Counted from the stretch's first letter, positions 7,581-16,653 are shown. The stretch: 30,693 nt of DNA from CAZIIK01 sp964539235 (GCA_964539235.1 CAZIIK010000134.1:1-30693); one strand, 5' to 3'. Made by a program: numbers and translations. The notes: generated from the sequence alone by a model not told the origin.

Positions 7581-10167
7581 GGTTCATCCACTCCGTAATG
7601 CTAGCCAAAGCTTGTGTTAAATGTTCTGGCTGATTACCGCCAGCTTGTGCCATATCAGGACGACCACCCCCTCGGCCACCGACTTGCTCTGCCAAAAAAC
7701 CAACCAATTTACCGGCATGAAAACGCTTGGTCAGATCAGCCGTTACACCGGCAACTAAATTCACCTTGCCATCTGACACTACCGCCAAAACTACGACACC
7801 ACTGCCCAACTTCTGCTTCAATTGGTCTAACAAATGCCGTGCACCTTTGGCATCTACACCTTTCACCTCAGTGGCAATCACTGCAGTACCCGCGATATCT
7901 TGGGCTTGTGCCAAAATGTCATGCAGCTGTGCACCAGCTAATTGAGCTTTTAATTGATCAACCGTTTTTTCCAGCTGCTTTTGCTTGATAAAAACCTGCT
8001 GCAACTTGTTGGCAAATTGTTCACGCGACGTATTCAAAATTTCGGATACGGCAATACAAATCTGATCTGCAGACTGCGTCCAATCAACTGCAACAGGACC
8101 AGTAATCGCTTCAATACGCCGCACACCGGCAGCAATACCCGATTCAGACAGAATTTTAAACAGCCCAATATCACCTGTACGCGACACATGCGTACCACCA
8201 CACAGTTCAATAGAAAAATCACCCATGCTGAGCACTCGCACTTCTGATCCGTATTTTTCACCAAATAAAGCCATGGCGCCTCGCTTCTGTGCTGCTTCTG
8301 GCGTCATCACTTCGGTTCGCACAACATGATTCGCTTGAATCTGCGCATTAACCAAGTCTTCAACTTCGCGCAAAGTTTCCCATGGAAGCGCCTGATTTAA
8401 ACTGATATCAAAACGCAAACGATCTGGTGCTACCAACGAGCCTTTCTGCGTCACTTGCTGGCCAACAACCTGACGCAAAGCCGCATGTAATAAATGAGTT
8501 GCGGAGTGATTCGCTGCACTTTGGCGACGTTTTGACACATTAACACGTGCTTGCACACGATCACCCACTGTTAAATTGCCACTTTGCAAGACACCGTAAT
8601 GCACAAAGGCTTCTGCCTGTTTTTGTACATCCTCGACCACAAACACTGCATCACCTAAAACCAGCTCGCCTTGATCGGCTACCTGGCCACCACTTTCGGC
8701 ATAGAAGGGCGTTTGTGCCAACACCACATCACCTGAAACACCTGCTTGCAAGGTTTCAACGGTTTCTGCCTCATGCAGCAAGACTTGAATGTCAGCCTCA
8801 TCTTGTAGCCGCGTATAACCTGTAAACGTTGTGCTACAGTCTAAATTCACGCGCTGCGTATAATCGACATTAAACTGACTGGCGGCACGCGCCCGCTCAC
8901 GCTGTTCTGCCATGCAGGCTTCAAAACCCATTTGATCGATGGACAAACCATTTTCACGCGCCACATCCGCAGTTAAATCAACTGGAAAGCCATAGGTATC
9001 ATATAGTTTAAAAACGATATCACCGGCAATTTGCTGACCTGACAAACCGACCATCGCCTCATTCAAGATGCGCATACCCTGGTCTAATGTTTTGGCAAAT
9101 TGCTGTTCTTCCTGGCGAATGGCACTGCGAATATCGTATTGCTGAGCAACCAACTCAGGATAGGCTTCGCCCATGAGCTCGGTCAGCGGTTCAACTAATT
9201 GATAAAAGAAAGGTTCACGCATACCTAGTTGATGACCGTAACGAATGGCACGACGCATAATACGACGCAGCACGTAACCACGACCTTCATTCGCCGGCAA
9301 TACACCATCAGCAATCAAGAATGCGCAGGCCCGAATATGATCGGCAATCACTCGAAGTCCGCGTTTTGATAGATCTTCAATACCGATCAGTGCTGCGGCA
9401 GCTTTAATTAAATAGACAAACCCATCGGTATCAAAGTTATCATGCACACCTTGTAATACCGCTGCCAAACGCTCGATGCCCATGCCGGTATCAACCGAGG
9501 GTTTAGGCAATGGCGTTAATTGGCCATCTGCGGAACGGTTATATTGCATGAACACCAAGTTCCAAATTTCAACATAACGATCACCGTCTTCGTCTGGTGT
9601 GCCAGGTGGGCTACCCAAAATATGCTCACCATGATCATAAAAAATTTCCGTACACGGCCCACAAGGACCGGTATCGCCCATGCTCCAGAAATTATCTTTT
9701 TCACCAATGCTGGAAAACCGCTGTGGGTCCACGCCAATATCTTTCAGCCAAATCTCAGCAGCTTCATCGTCTTTTTCATACACTGTAATCCACAGTTTCT
9801 CAGGTGGTAAGTTGATGACTTCGGTCAGAAATTCCCAAGCATAAGCAATAGCGTCACGTTTGAAATAATCGCCAAAACTAAAATTACCCAACATTTCGAA
9901 AAAAGTATGGTGCCGCGCGGTATAGCCCACATTTTCGAGATCATTATGTTTGCCCCCCGCACGCACACAGCGTTGCACCGAGGTCGCACGTTGATAAGGC
10001 CGCTTATCGGTACCGAGAAATACATCCTTAAACGGCACCATACCTGCATTGACAAACAAAAGTGTGGGATCATTTTGTGGAATTAAAGGCGCCGACGGCA
10101 CAACCTGGTGTCCTTTACGCGCAAAGAAATCAAGAAAGCGTTGGCGAATTTGGTGAGTTGTAATCAT
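7570..10167 (-). CDS. alaS: Alanyl-tRNA synthetase
   Basis: AlaRS charges tRNA-Ala and edits mischarged Ser/Gly. The product is 865 residues, near the usual 875. The class II catalytic core is clear at the N-terminus (RQRFLDFFARKGHQVVPSAP, FVNAGMVPFKDVFLG, RHHTFFEMLGNFSFGDYFKR). The editing domain keeps the zinc-binding sets NHSATHLLHAAL and CGGTHVSRTGD. A C-Ala-type tail ends GGRGGGRPDMAQAGG. It leads the alaS-hemE-hemH group; grouping with haem genes, rather than with recA/recX, is less common. The ATG at 10167 matches the family start. No strong ribosome-binding sequence is visible. Confidence 0.97.
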   Translation of the reverse strand: MITTHQIRQRFLDFFARKGHQVVPSAPLIPQNDPTLLFVNAGMVPFKDVFLGTDKRPYQRATSVQRCVRAGGKHNDLENVGYTARHHTFFEMLGNFSFGDYFKRDAIAYAWEFLTEVINLPPEKLWITVYEKDDEAAEIWLKDIGVDPQRFSSIGEKDNFWSMGDTGPCGPCTEIFYDHGEHILGSPPGTPDEDGDRYVEIWNLVFMQYNRSADGQLTPLPKPSVDTGMGIERLAAVLQGVHDNFDTDGFVYLIKAAAALIGIEDLSKRGLRVIADHIRACAFLIADGVLPANEGRGYVLRRIMRRAIRYGHQLGMREPFFYQLVEPLTELMGEAYPELVAQQYDIRSAIRQEEQQFAKTLDQGMRILNEAMVGLSGQQIAGDIVFKLYDTYGFPVDLTADVARENGLSIDQMGFEACMAEQRERARAASQFNVDYTQRVNLDCSTTFTGYTRLQDEADIQVLLHEAETVETLQAGVSGDVVLAQTPFYAESGGQVADQGELVLGDAVFVVEDVQKQAEAFVHYGVLQSGNLTVGDRVQARVNVSKRRQSAANHSATHLLHAALRQVVGQQVTQKGSLVAPDRLRFDISLNQALPWETLREVEDLVNAQIQANHVVRTEVMTPEAAQKRGAMALFGEKYGSEVRVLSMGDFSIELCGGTHVSRTGDIGLFKILSESGIAAGVRRIEAITGPVAVDWTQSADQICIAVSEILNTSREQFANKLQQVFIKQKQLEKTVDQLKAQLAGAQLHDILAQAQDIAGTAVIATEVKGVDAKGARHLLDQLKQKLGSGVVVLAVVSDGKVNLVAGVTADLTKRFHAGKLVGFLAEQVGGRGGGRPDMAQAGGNQPEHLTQALASITEWMNHAQ

Positions 10168-10243
10168 TTAAATCAGAATGCCTGAGGAAAAAGCGGACTT
10201 ATTCTAGCCAGTTTGGCAGCGCATCGCCATAAGCTCGACACAT

Positions 10244-10268
10244 AAAAAAGCCACTCCGAGGAGTGGCT
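10244..10268 (-). terminator. Intrinsic terminator 2 of the small membrane-protein pair
   Basis: AGCCACTC (10249-10256) pairs with GAGTGGCT (10261-10268) around CGAG. Read on the minus strand, six T residues follow directly. It separates the small-gene pair upstream from alaS downstream. Confidence 0.85.
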
Positions 10269-10306
10269 AGTCGTAGAACAACGCCCTTGCATCCATTGCA
10301 AGCTGG

Positions 10307-10327
10307 TAAAAAGCCAGGATCCTGGCT
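10307..10327 (-). terminator. Intrinsic terminator 1 of the small membrane-protein pair
   Basis: The perfect palindrome AGCCAGGATCCTGGCT (10312-10327) lies 8 nt after the last stop codon. On the minus strand it forms a 6-bp stem with a GATC loop followed by a short T-run. It forms a tandem pair with the hairpin at 10249-10268. Confidence 0.75.
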
Positions 10328-10335
10328 ATTAAAAA

Positions 10336-10500
10336 TCAAACAAATTGACCAGAAAACACTTCGGAAAATACCATCGGGTTAACTTGAGTGGCTGTAAAAT
10401 ACTGGCCCAAGCGATAATAATTAGCTAGTGCCAAACTGGACAACAAAATAATAGCTGGAACAAAAACGGTTAATGCAACATTCAACATACGTAATTTCAT
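10336..10500 (-). CDS. Small single-pass membrane protein (54 aa), unknown
   Basis: The frame is open to 10557, but the ATG at 10500 has AGAGG 8 nt upstream and gives a protein starting MKLRMLNVALTVFVPAIILL. A single hydrophobic helix spans about residues 5-26, after a short basic start. About 28 polar and aromatic residues follow (NYYRLGQYFTATQVNPMVFS), likely outside the cytoplasm. It lies 17 nt after the 74-residue gene and is followed by two terminators, so the two form a transcription unit. I do not recognise the family. Confidence 0.55.
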   Translation of the reverse strand: MKLRMLNVALTVFVPAIILLSSLALANYYRLGQYFTATQVNPMVFSEVFSGQFV

Positions 10501-10517
10501 CTGTCTTACCTCTTTTC

Positions 10518-10742
10518 TTAAACTAATAGTGCTTGTACTTGACTGAGTTGATGCCACGACCCTAGCATTCCCGCATCCATATGTGTGGGCTGCATAACTG
10601 CATGTGTTGTTGAAATCACTGATTGCACGTCAAGAGACACAAGTTCAATGGCTGAAGCCACAATCAACAAGCTAACCGCTAAAGATAAGTTCAATGCCAT
10701 ACGGCTAAAATTTCTCGTTGGAAAATGGAGTTTATGATGCAT
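10518..10742 (-). CDS. Small hydrophobic protein (74 aa), unknown
   Basis: The ATG at 10742 is preceded by AGAGGA at 7-nt spacing, a good start signal. The product begins MHHKLHFPTRNFSRMALNLS, has one hydrophobic helix (about 15-35, ALNLSLAVSLLIVASAIEL), and ends in a polar tail. It could be an inner-membrane peptide or an exported protein with an uncleaved signal. It is first in a two-gene unit with the 54-residue membrane protein. No family is recognised. Confidence 0.55.
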   Translation of the reverse strand: MHHKLHFPTRNFSRMALNLSLAVSLLIVASAIELVSLDVQSVISTTHAVMQPTHMDAGMLGSWHQLSQVQALLV

Positions 10743-11478
10743 GGGTCAATCCTCTCAATTTATCCCTCTCTTATTCACAGGCTATCCACATCAGCGAAGG
10801 GGAAAGCCAGTATAGATTTCGACCTCATAAATACAAGAAACCGAAAAAAACATGAAAAAATAAAACTGCGTTTTCAATCATTTTTTTACTTTTATACATG
10901 CGAATGTATTGCAAATTATAAATATATAAAAACCTTTATCTGTAAAAATACAAATGAACGGTTTAATACTCAAAACAAACTATCCACAGGCATGGCTATT
11001 TATTAAACAAACCCAAAAGTTACCTTTAGAAATCCCAACAGGAACTCGCATCATGAACGACCTGAACACATAAGATACAAATAGATATCAATAGTCTCAG
11101 GCAAATGCTTTCTCCCCAAGCTGCATAAAAAAGTCGTGTAAATTCAACGATCAAGCAAACATGACACACAAGACACTTCAGACAAAAGCCTCCCATTGAT
11201 ATCACCTACCGGAAAAACCACCAAGCCGCCTGAACAGCGCATACAACCTATCACTATGCCAATCGCCTTAAACTCAACACCTCAATGCGTTAATCCACAA
11301 TGAGCTAGTGAAATAAACGTCACATTCTATTCCACGCGATTAAAAAGTGAACGAACACAATCAATACCCTAGTGTAAAAATCATTGGACAAAATCACGAA
11401 AATGCATTTAAGCGCAAAAAAACTCACTAAAAAACATAGACTATTACGATTTAACTGACTTTTTGAGCAATCGAAGCA
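10743..11478. other. Long gene-free region with DnaA-box-like sites
   Basis: No convincing gene is seen in these roughly 736 bp; the open frames lack start signals and family motifs. The part near 10860-10950 is very AT-rich. One sequence matches the DnaA-box pattern TTWTNCACA exactly (TTATTCACA, 10771-10779). Others miss by one base: CTATCCACA at 10782-10790 and 10980-10988, and, on the minus strand, TTTTACACT at 11371-11379. It must hold the promoter of the small membrane-protein pair and the 3' end of the pan transcript. A small RNA cannot be excluded. Confidence 0.5.
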
Positions 11479-11817
11479 TCAAGATAATGGGTGCTGCAAA
11501 TCCACCACAACCGGCTCCAGTTGTTCCTGATCCGGATCAATCTGTGCATAAGAAATAATAAAAATAGGATCACCGACTTCTGCTTTACGCGCCGCTGGAC
11601 CATTTAGGCCAAAAACCCCACTGCCACACTCGCCGCAAATCACATACGTTTCCAAACGTTCACCATTGTTGAGATTTACAATCTGAACGCGCTCATTTTC
11701 ACGGATATTCGCTGCATCCATAATATCTTCATCGATGGTAATGCTACCGACATAAAATAACTCACGCTGCGTCACTGTGGCGTACGCAATTTTCGATTTA
11801 ATCACCGTGATCAACAT
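11479..11817 (-). CDS. panD: Aspartate 1-decarboxylase (pyruvoyl proenzyme)
   Basis: PanD makes beta-alanine from aspartate for pantothenate synthesis. The ATG at 11817 gives 112 residues and puts the self-cleavage site Gly24-Ser25 (FYVGSITID) at its canonical position; Ser25 becomes the pyruvoyl group. Lys9 and the C-terminal NGPAARKAEVGD-x-x-I block are also conserved. GGGGAG lies 9 nt upstream. The frame stays open further upstream into panC, but those extra residues are not part of PanD. It lies 25 bp after panC as the last gene of panB-panC-panD. Confidence 0.95.
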   Translation of the reverse strand: MLITVIKSKIAYATVTQRELFYVGSITIDEDIMDAANIRENERVQIVNLNNGERLETYVICGECGSGVFGLNGPAARKAEVGDPIFIISYAQIDPDQEQLEPVVVDLQHPLS

Positions 11818-11842
11818 AACTTCTAACTCCCCGATAACACTT

Positions 11843-12595
11843 TCACAGTGCAATATTATCAATCAGACGCACATCACCTAAGGATGCTGCGGCAAAACGC
11901 CGGCCATTATGCGTGAGAACATAGTCAACCGCAAACCCCAAAGCAGTCAACGAGGCTTCACAATCAGCATCACTGCTGTTGGCTTGCAATATACTGGGCA
12001 ATTGCGCTGCTAGAGCCAATTGTTCAGCGGTCAATCGTCGATTGCGTGAACTCATCGCCAAACCAGAAGCTTCGCGCACTGTTGGGCAACCAATAATCTG
12101 AGTATTCAGAAAAAACGCCTCGGCCATACCTTTGATCAACTGATATTGCTGATAATCTTTTTCACCAAAATATGCCCGATCAGCCTTTGCCAACAAAAGC
12201 AGCTTCATCACAATAGTAAGCATCCCTGTAAAATGCCCAGGACGATGCGCACCCTCCATTAAGGCACTCAATTCTGTTTCATCCACTCGATAATGATAAT
12301 CATCGGGATACAAAGCCTCCCGTGTCGGCAATAAAACATAATCGACCCCCAAAGATTCAGCCAAAGCCAAATCATCCGCTACAGTCTTGGGGTAATTCTG
12401 TAAATCTGCCGTGCAATTAAACTGCGTAGGATTAACAAAAATGGTTAATACAGTGGCATCATTTTCTGCACAGGAGCGTTGCAGCAAACTGGCATGGCCG
12501 GCATGCAAACACCCCATGGTCATCACCACACCTAAAGATCCAGAAATCTGCCGACAGCAATCTTGCCACTCTGTTAATTGGGTCAATACACGCAT
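11843..12595 (-). CDS. panC: Pantothenate synthetase
   Basis: PanC ligates pantoate and beta-alanine with ATP, through a pantoyl-adenylate. The product has 250 residues, shorter than the usual 280 or so. The HxGH motif appears in MTMGCLHAGHASL, and IFVNPTQFN, HRPGHFTGMLTIVMKLLLL, AYFGEKDYQQYQLIK and the KMSKS-equivalent AMSSRNRRL are all present. The start codon overlaps the panB stop (TAATG), so translation is coupled. Confidence 0.95.
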   Translation of the reverse strand: MRVLTQLTEWQDCCRQISGSLGVVMTMGCLHAGHASLLQRSCAENDATVLTIFVNPTQFNCTADLQNYPKTVADDLALAESLGVDYVLLPTREALYPDDYHYRVDETELSALMEGAHRPGHFTGMLTIVMKLLLLAKADRAYFGEKDYQQYQLIKGMAEAFFLNTQIIGCPTVREASGLAMSSRNRRLTAEQLALAAQLPSILQANSSDADCEASLTALGFAVDYVLTHNGRRFAAASLGDVRLIDNIAL

Positions 12596-13383
12596 TATGA
12601 ATAACTCTGCTCACTAGAAGGAAACGCGCACGATTTTACCTCCTGTGCGTACTGATTGGCAGCTTGCATCACCGCACCATGTGTTGTCGCATACTTCTTG
12701 AGCAAAGTTGGATTAAACTTCGGATCGAAATCTAGCATATCGTGTAATACCAACACCTGACCAGACGTCTGCGAACCGGCACCAATCCCAATAGTCGGGA
12801 TGCTTAACTGTGCCGTCACTGCTGCAGCAATTAGTGCTGGCACACATTCTAATACAACAGCAAAACAGCCTGCTGCCTGCAAACGCAGGGCCTGATCAAG
12901 CAAACGTGCTTCACCGCCATCATCTCGACCTTGCACTTTGTGACCACCCAATTGGTGAACGGCTTGCGGTGTCAAACCTAAATGCCCCATCACCGGTACA
13001 CCAGAATCCACAATATGCCGCACAAGGTCTTCATTGCCATCGACACCCTCTAGTTTGACGGCTTGCGCACCAGCCTGCATTAAACGTGCAACGTTTTCCA
13101 TCGTGCGTGTTAATCCTTGGCGATAGCTCATAAAAGGCAAATCACCAATGACAAACTTATCCCCCGCGCCGCGCGCCACAGCTGCAGTATGCAAACACAT
13201 CATATCCATAGTGGCATGCACAGTAGAGGGATAGCCATACATCACCATGGCTAAAGAATCACCGACCAACAGGCAGTCAACTTGGCTGTCAGCCAAAATG
13301 CGGGCAAAAGCGTAATCATAGCAAGTCATCATGACAATCTTATCGTCTGCTTGCTTCATGTTTTGAAAGTCTAAAATATTCAT
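12595..13383 (-). CDS. panB: 3-methyl-2-oxobutanoate hydroxymethyltransferase
   Basis: PanB transfers a hydroxymethyl group from methylene-tetrahydrofolate to alpha-ketoisovalerate, giving ketopantoate. The 262-residue product from the ATG at 13383 shows MMTCYDYAFARILADS, the metal-binding VGDSLAMVMYGYPSTVHAT, the VKLEGVDG segment, GHLGLTPQAVHQLGG, and FAVVLECVP with the catalytic Glu. GAGGA sits 7 nt before this ATG; the frame continues to 13416, but the extra residues do not match the family. No panE or other pantoate reductase gene is in the window. Confidence 0.95.
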   Translation of the reverse strand: MNILDFQNMKQADDKIVMMTCYDYAFARILADSQVDCLLVGDSLAMVMYGYPSTVHATMDMMCLHTAAVARGAGDKFVIGDLPFMSYRQGLTRTMENVARLMQAGAQAVKLEGVDGNEDLVRHIVDSGVPVMGHLGLTPQAVHQLGGHKVQGRDDGGEARLLDQALRLQAAGCFAVVLECVPALIAAAVTAQLSIPTIGIGAGSQTSGQVLVLHDMLDFDPKFNPTLLKKYATTHGAVMQAANQYAQEVKSCAFPSSEQSYS

Positions 13384-13648
13384 ATCCGGTTCCTCGTGTT
13401 GAGGACCGATCTTCAATTAACACCCATCACACAATAATGGATATCCAATCAGGTTAAATGTCAGTTTTAATCTGGTACCTGTCTGGTGGCATACACCACG
13501 CAATCGTCGATCAAGCCCAATGCCAAGGTCGTTGTATCACGACCTCAAGCCAGACATCTTACTGAAAAGTTTTTTAAATACCAGCCAGAGTTGAGTGATA
13601 TTAATAGCGCATCGGACACATGCCTCGTAACATCTCAGCCTAAGGGTT

Positions 13649-15043
13649 TTAAATCCGCCACCAGCGTCGCATAAACATCAGCACGAACGGCAGCAAGGCA
13701 AACAGCAACACACCACCGATTAGAGTCAATTCATATAAACCGGTTGAACCAACCTCTATCCCTTTCGGGGGAAATAAGCCAATAATGATCGTCACAACGC
13801 AACTGACAATGCCAAATAAACCTACCAGCCACACACCTAGTTTCCCGCCTGGAATGCGATAAGCTCGCGTAACATCAGGATGGCGATACCGTAAGCGGAT
13901 CACAGCAGCAAACATAAAAACATAGGCTAATAGCGATAAAATTGCGGTGATATTAGACAGCACCCAAAACGAGCTACTCACCGATGGCATGTACAGGTAC
14001 ACGCCACAGATTAACAGAAAAATCACCAACTGACTCAGCAACACTCCAATGGGTGCGCCATGCTGATTCTGACGCGCCAAAAACGCCGGCAACACGCCAT
14101 CTTGCGCTGCCACCATTAAACCTTTACTGGGACCCAACACCCAAGCTGTAACGCCACCAAAACCACCGAGAATAATACAAATCGCCACCACCGTGATCAT
14201 CCAGTTCATGTGATAAGCATGAAAAAACACATAAAACACCTGCAACATGCCTGACATCAAACTGATATGTGCCTTGGGAATCACCACAGCAATAGCCAAA
14301 CTACCGCCAATCAAAGTCGCCAAAATAATCACCGTCGAAATCCATAAAGCACGCGGATAGCTTCTCTGTGGGTTTTTCACTTCGCTCGCATGAATGGCTG
14401 ACATTTCGATGCCAACCAAACTAAATAAAACATTGGTCAACAACACCAAAGTACCGATTGGTGGATGGGCCGGCCAAAAATGATGCCAGTCAAATATCAC
14501 ATAGCTGTGATGACCCGCCGCTAACCAAATCACGCCCAGCAACGTGATTAATACCATCGGAATTAAAGAACCCACCAGTGACGCCACATTAGTCACCAAA
14601 CTTGATGCACGCATGCCATAGCTATTGGCAATCGTAGTGCCCACAAACATGATCACAATGGCGGTCAACATAAATGCTTTGCTGTGCACCAAAATAGGAT
14701 TAATCAAATAAGCGAGCGTCGCTGCTAATAACGATAAAATCACCGGAAACCAACAAATATTGTACACCCACTGCAACCAAATGGTTACCAAACCACACGG
14801 CAGACCAAACGCTTCACGCACCCACACGTATACACCACCGCGTTTAGGCCAACCAGTGGCTAATTCTGCAGCAACCACAGCGGCAGGAATAAAAAAGAAG
14901 ATGGCGGCGACCAGATAGTAAAACACCAAGGTAAAACCATATTTGGCGGCAAAGGGGATACTGCGCAGACTGTCGACTGCAACAATATTGAGCATCACAA
15001 GTGAAAAAACACTCAGCGTTTTGCGCGCCATGCGGGTACCCAT
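13649..15043 (-). CDS. APC-superfamily amino acid permease
   Basis: The 464-residue product has about 12 predicted transmembrane helices and the APC layout. The N-terminus reads FSLVMLNIVAVDSLRSIPFA, with the first broken helix. ELATGWPKRGGVYVWVREAF is the conserved loop of the APC amino acid/polyamine permeases and glutamate:GABA-type antiporters. LFSLVGIEMSAIHASEVKNP is the conserved helix 6-7 region. It probably exchanges or imports an amino acid across the inner membrane; the substrate cannot be read from the sequence. AGGA lies 7 nt before the ATG. It sits alone between panB and the DUF4143 ATPase gene on the same strand. Confidence 0.88.
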   Translation of the reverse strand: MGTRMARKTLSVFSLVMLNIVAVDSLRSIPFAAKYGFTLVFYYLVAAIFFFIPAAVVAAELATGWPKRGGVYVWVREAFGLPCGLVTIWLQWVYNICWFPVILSLLAATLAYLINPILVHSKAFMLTAIVIMFVGTTIANSYGMRASSLVTNVASLVGSLIPMVLITLLGVIWLAAGHHSYVIFDWHHFWPAHPPIGTLVLLTNVLFSLVGIEMSAIHASEVKNPQRSYPRALWISTVIILATLIGGSLAIAVVIPKAHISLMSGMLQVFYVFFHAYHMNWMITVVAICIILGGFGGVTAWVLGPSKGLMVAAQDGVLPAFLARQNQHGAPIGVLLSQLVIFLLICGVYLYMPSVSSSFWVLSNITAILSLLAYVFMFAAVIRLRYRHPDVTRAYRIPGGKLGVWLVGLFGIVSCVVTIIIGLFPPKGIEVGSTGLYELTLIGGVLLFALLPFVLMFMRRWWRI

Positions 15044-15136
15044 GGTGTATTCCTGGAAAGCAACCGTGAAAGGCAGACACCCTATCGGGAAGCACTATAA
15101 AAAGCAATCACGAGTGGCGGAGTATCTGAGTAATGT

Positions 15137-16459
15137 TCAGACCAATGCTTCAATTAATTCAGGGAGTTTCCAAATCAGATAAATGGGCAGAGATAAAATA
15201 TTTTGCTCAAGCCCCAAAGGTGCCGTAGAAATCTTGAACCCAACTGGAGAAGACTTCTCTTGCATAAATAGTCTCAACGATTTGAGTTTTCCTGTTGCAC
15301 CCGATTTAACTTCTATGGGTAAAATCATCGATTTTACATTAACAACATAATCAATCTCTGCCTGCGCCCCCCTTTTATCTCGCGCCCAAAAGTATACTTG
15401 ACTGGGAGAAAAAGGATCTTGGTAGGCCATTATTTCCTGAGCAACAACTTGTTCCGCAAGCTGACCATCGTTTAATTTAATTAAGTCAGGCGCCTGCAGG
15501 AGCGCCGTCTCTAAGCCACTCACTCTCTGCACCAGGCCTACATCTAGGAAGCTGAATTTGAATTTTTTATCATTTTGAGTGGCGCTCAATGGCAAGCCAG
15601 ATGCAGTTGAAGCATAAATACGCTTTAAAATACCTGCATATTCCAACAAATTAATCGCCTGCTTGAGTTCACGGGACCGATATTCAGGTGCAATTTTTGT
15701 ATATTGAACTTGCGTACCAACCAGTCCAGGCGCTTTTTCAAAAACAGATTGTAGATACTTATGTTGACTCAAGTTGGCATATTTACCGAAATCATCGTGA
15801 TAAGTGCGCAAAATACTGTTTTGTAGCCTTTGAACCGTATGATAATCCGGCGTATCGATAAATGCTGACATCACTTCAGGCATACCACCAACAGCCATGT
15901 AAGCTCTAAAAAGGCTCAATAATTTGTCATGTATGACTGTGGGAATAGTTTCATGCAAAGTGACGTCTGCTAAAAAATCCACAAGCCTGTGCTCACCCGT
16001 GTTTAACAGGTACTCTTGGAATGTGCACGGGTACATGTATAAGTATTCAATACGCCCAACAGGCATACTAATATTTTCTTGATATAGCGTGAATTCAAGC
16101 AAAGAACCAGCTGCTAACACATGCAGCTCTGGCAACTTCTCCTTAAAATAACGCAGGGCTTGCAGAGCTTCAGGGCAGTTTTGAATCTCATCAAAAAACA
16201 GTAAAGTTTTTCCCGGCTGAATAGACTGTTTAGACAACAATTGAATCATATTGATAATATAATTTGGATCCAAATTGGAAAAGCATTGCTGATAATGGGG
16301 TGAGAGCTCGAAGTTAACCTCGACAAAGTTCTCAAACCGCTCAGCCAGTTGACGTACCACAAAGGTCTTGCCAATTTGTCTTGCGCCTCGGATTAGTAGT
16401 GGTTTCCGCTTAGATGCCTTAGCCCAAGCAACCAATGAATCTTGTATTGTTCTCTTCAT
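15137..16459 (-). CDS. AAA_14/DUF4143 ATPase with nuclease-like C-terminus
   Basis: This 440-residue protein belongs to the widespread AAA_14 + DUF4143 family, whose role is poorly known. The Walker A is GARQIGKT (25-32) and the Walker B LLFFDEIQ (86-93). An LYMYPCTFQEYLL segment (about 140-152) and an AYMAVGGMPEV stretch are typical. The C-terminal DUF4143 part holds a PD-(D/E)XK-like set: Glu336 in LAEQVVAQE, Asp370 in AEIDYVV, and Glu383-x-Lys385 in LPIEVKSG. These residues suggest a nuclease fold; activity is not shown. The ATG at 16459 follows two 33-bp tandem repeats carrying a dyad. It is unrelated to its neighbours, so it may be a mobile or defence-like cargo gene. Confidence 0.85.
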   Translation of the reverse strand: MKRTIQDSLVAWAKASKRKPLLIRGARQIGKTFVVRQLAERFENFVEVNFELSPHYQQCFSNLDPNYIINMIQLLSKQSIQPGKTLLFFDEIQNCPEALQALRYFKEKLPELHVLAAGSLLEFTLYQENISMPVGRIEYLYMYPCTFQEYLLNTGEHRLVDFLADVTLHETIPTVIHDKLLSLFRAYMAVGGMPEVMSAFIDTPDYHTVQRLQNSILRTYHDDFGKYANLSQHKYLQSVFEKAPGLVGTQVQYTKIAPEYRSRELKQAINLLEYAGILKRIYASTASGLPLSATQNDKKFKFSFLDVGLVQRVSGLETALLQAPDLIKLNDGQLAEQVVAQEIMAYQDPFSPSQVYFWARDKRGAQAEIDYVVNVKSMILPIEVKSGATGKLKSLRLFMQEKSSPVGFKISTAPLGLEQNILSLPIYLIWKLPELIEALV

Positions 16460-16470
16460 AAACTCACAAA

Positions 16471-16545
16471 ATGGTTAAATAACAGGGTAAATATAGCCAT
16501 AAAATGGCTAAATAACAGGGTAAATATAGCCATAAAATGGCTAAA
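16471..16545 (-). repeat. 33-bp tandem repeats with dyad upstream of the DUF4143 ATPase
   Basis: Two full copies (16471-16503 and 16504-16536) differ at a single base (ATGGTTAAA versus ATGGCTAAA), and a third copy begins at 16537. The copy junctions form the dyad TAGCCAT-AAA-ATGGCTA, present twice (16494-16510 and 16527-16543). The array ends 11 bp before the ATPase start codon, so it looks like a multi-site operator in the promoter or leader. Confidence 0.85.
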
Positions 16546-16653
16546 AATCAAATACAAACAAAAATAACACGCTATATAGAGCCAAATTGATTTGAAAATG
16601 AGCAACCTTACAAAATATAATAATGTATAAATAATTATGTTTTTTATTAATAA

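Noticed and set aside
7614..7988. 124-residue plus-strand open frame
   Set aside because: Antisense to the alaS 3' end; no motif or ribosome-binding site.
10771..10988. Chromosomal origin of replication
   Set aside because: Few boxes and none of the usual neighbours (dnaA, rpmH, mnmG); only DnaA-box-like sites are claimed.
10725..11006. 93-residue plus-strand open frame in the gene-free region
   Set aside because: Lys/Asn/Tyr/Phe-rich as expected of AT-rich noncoding DNA, without a start signal or recognisable domain.
16471..16545. Possible CRISPR array
   Set aside because: The copies are directly adjacent with no spacers, and only two and a part exist; it is a tandem repeat at a promoter.
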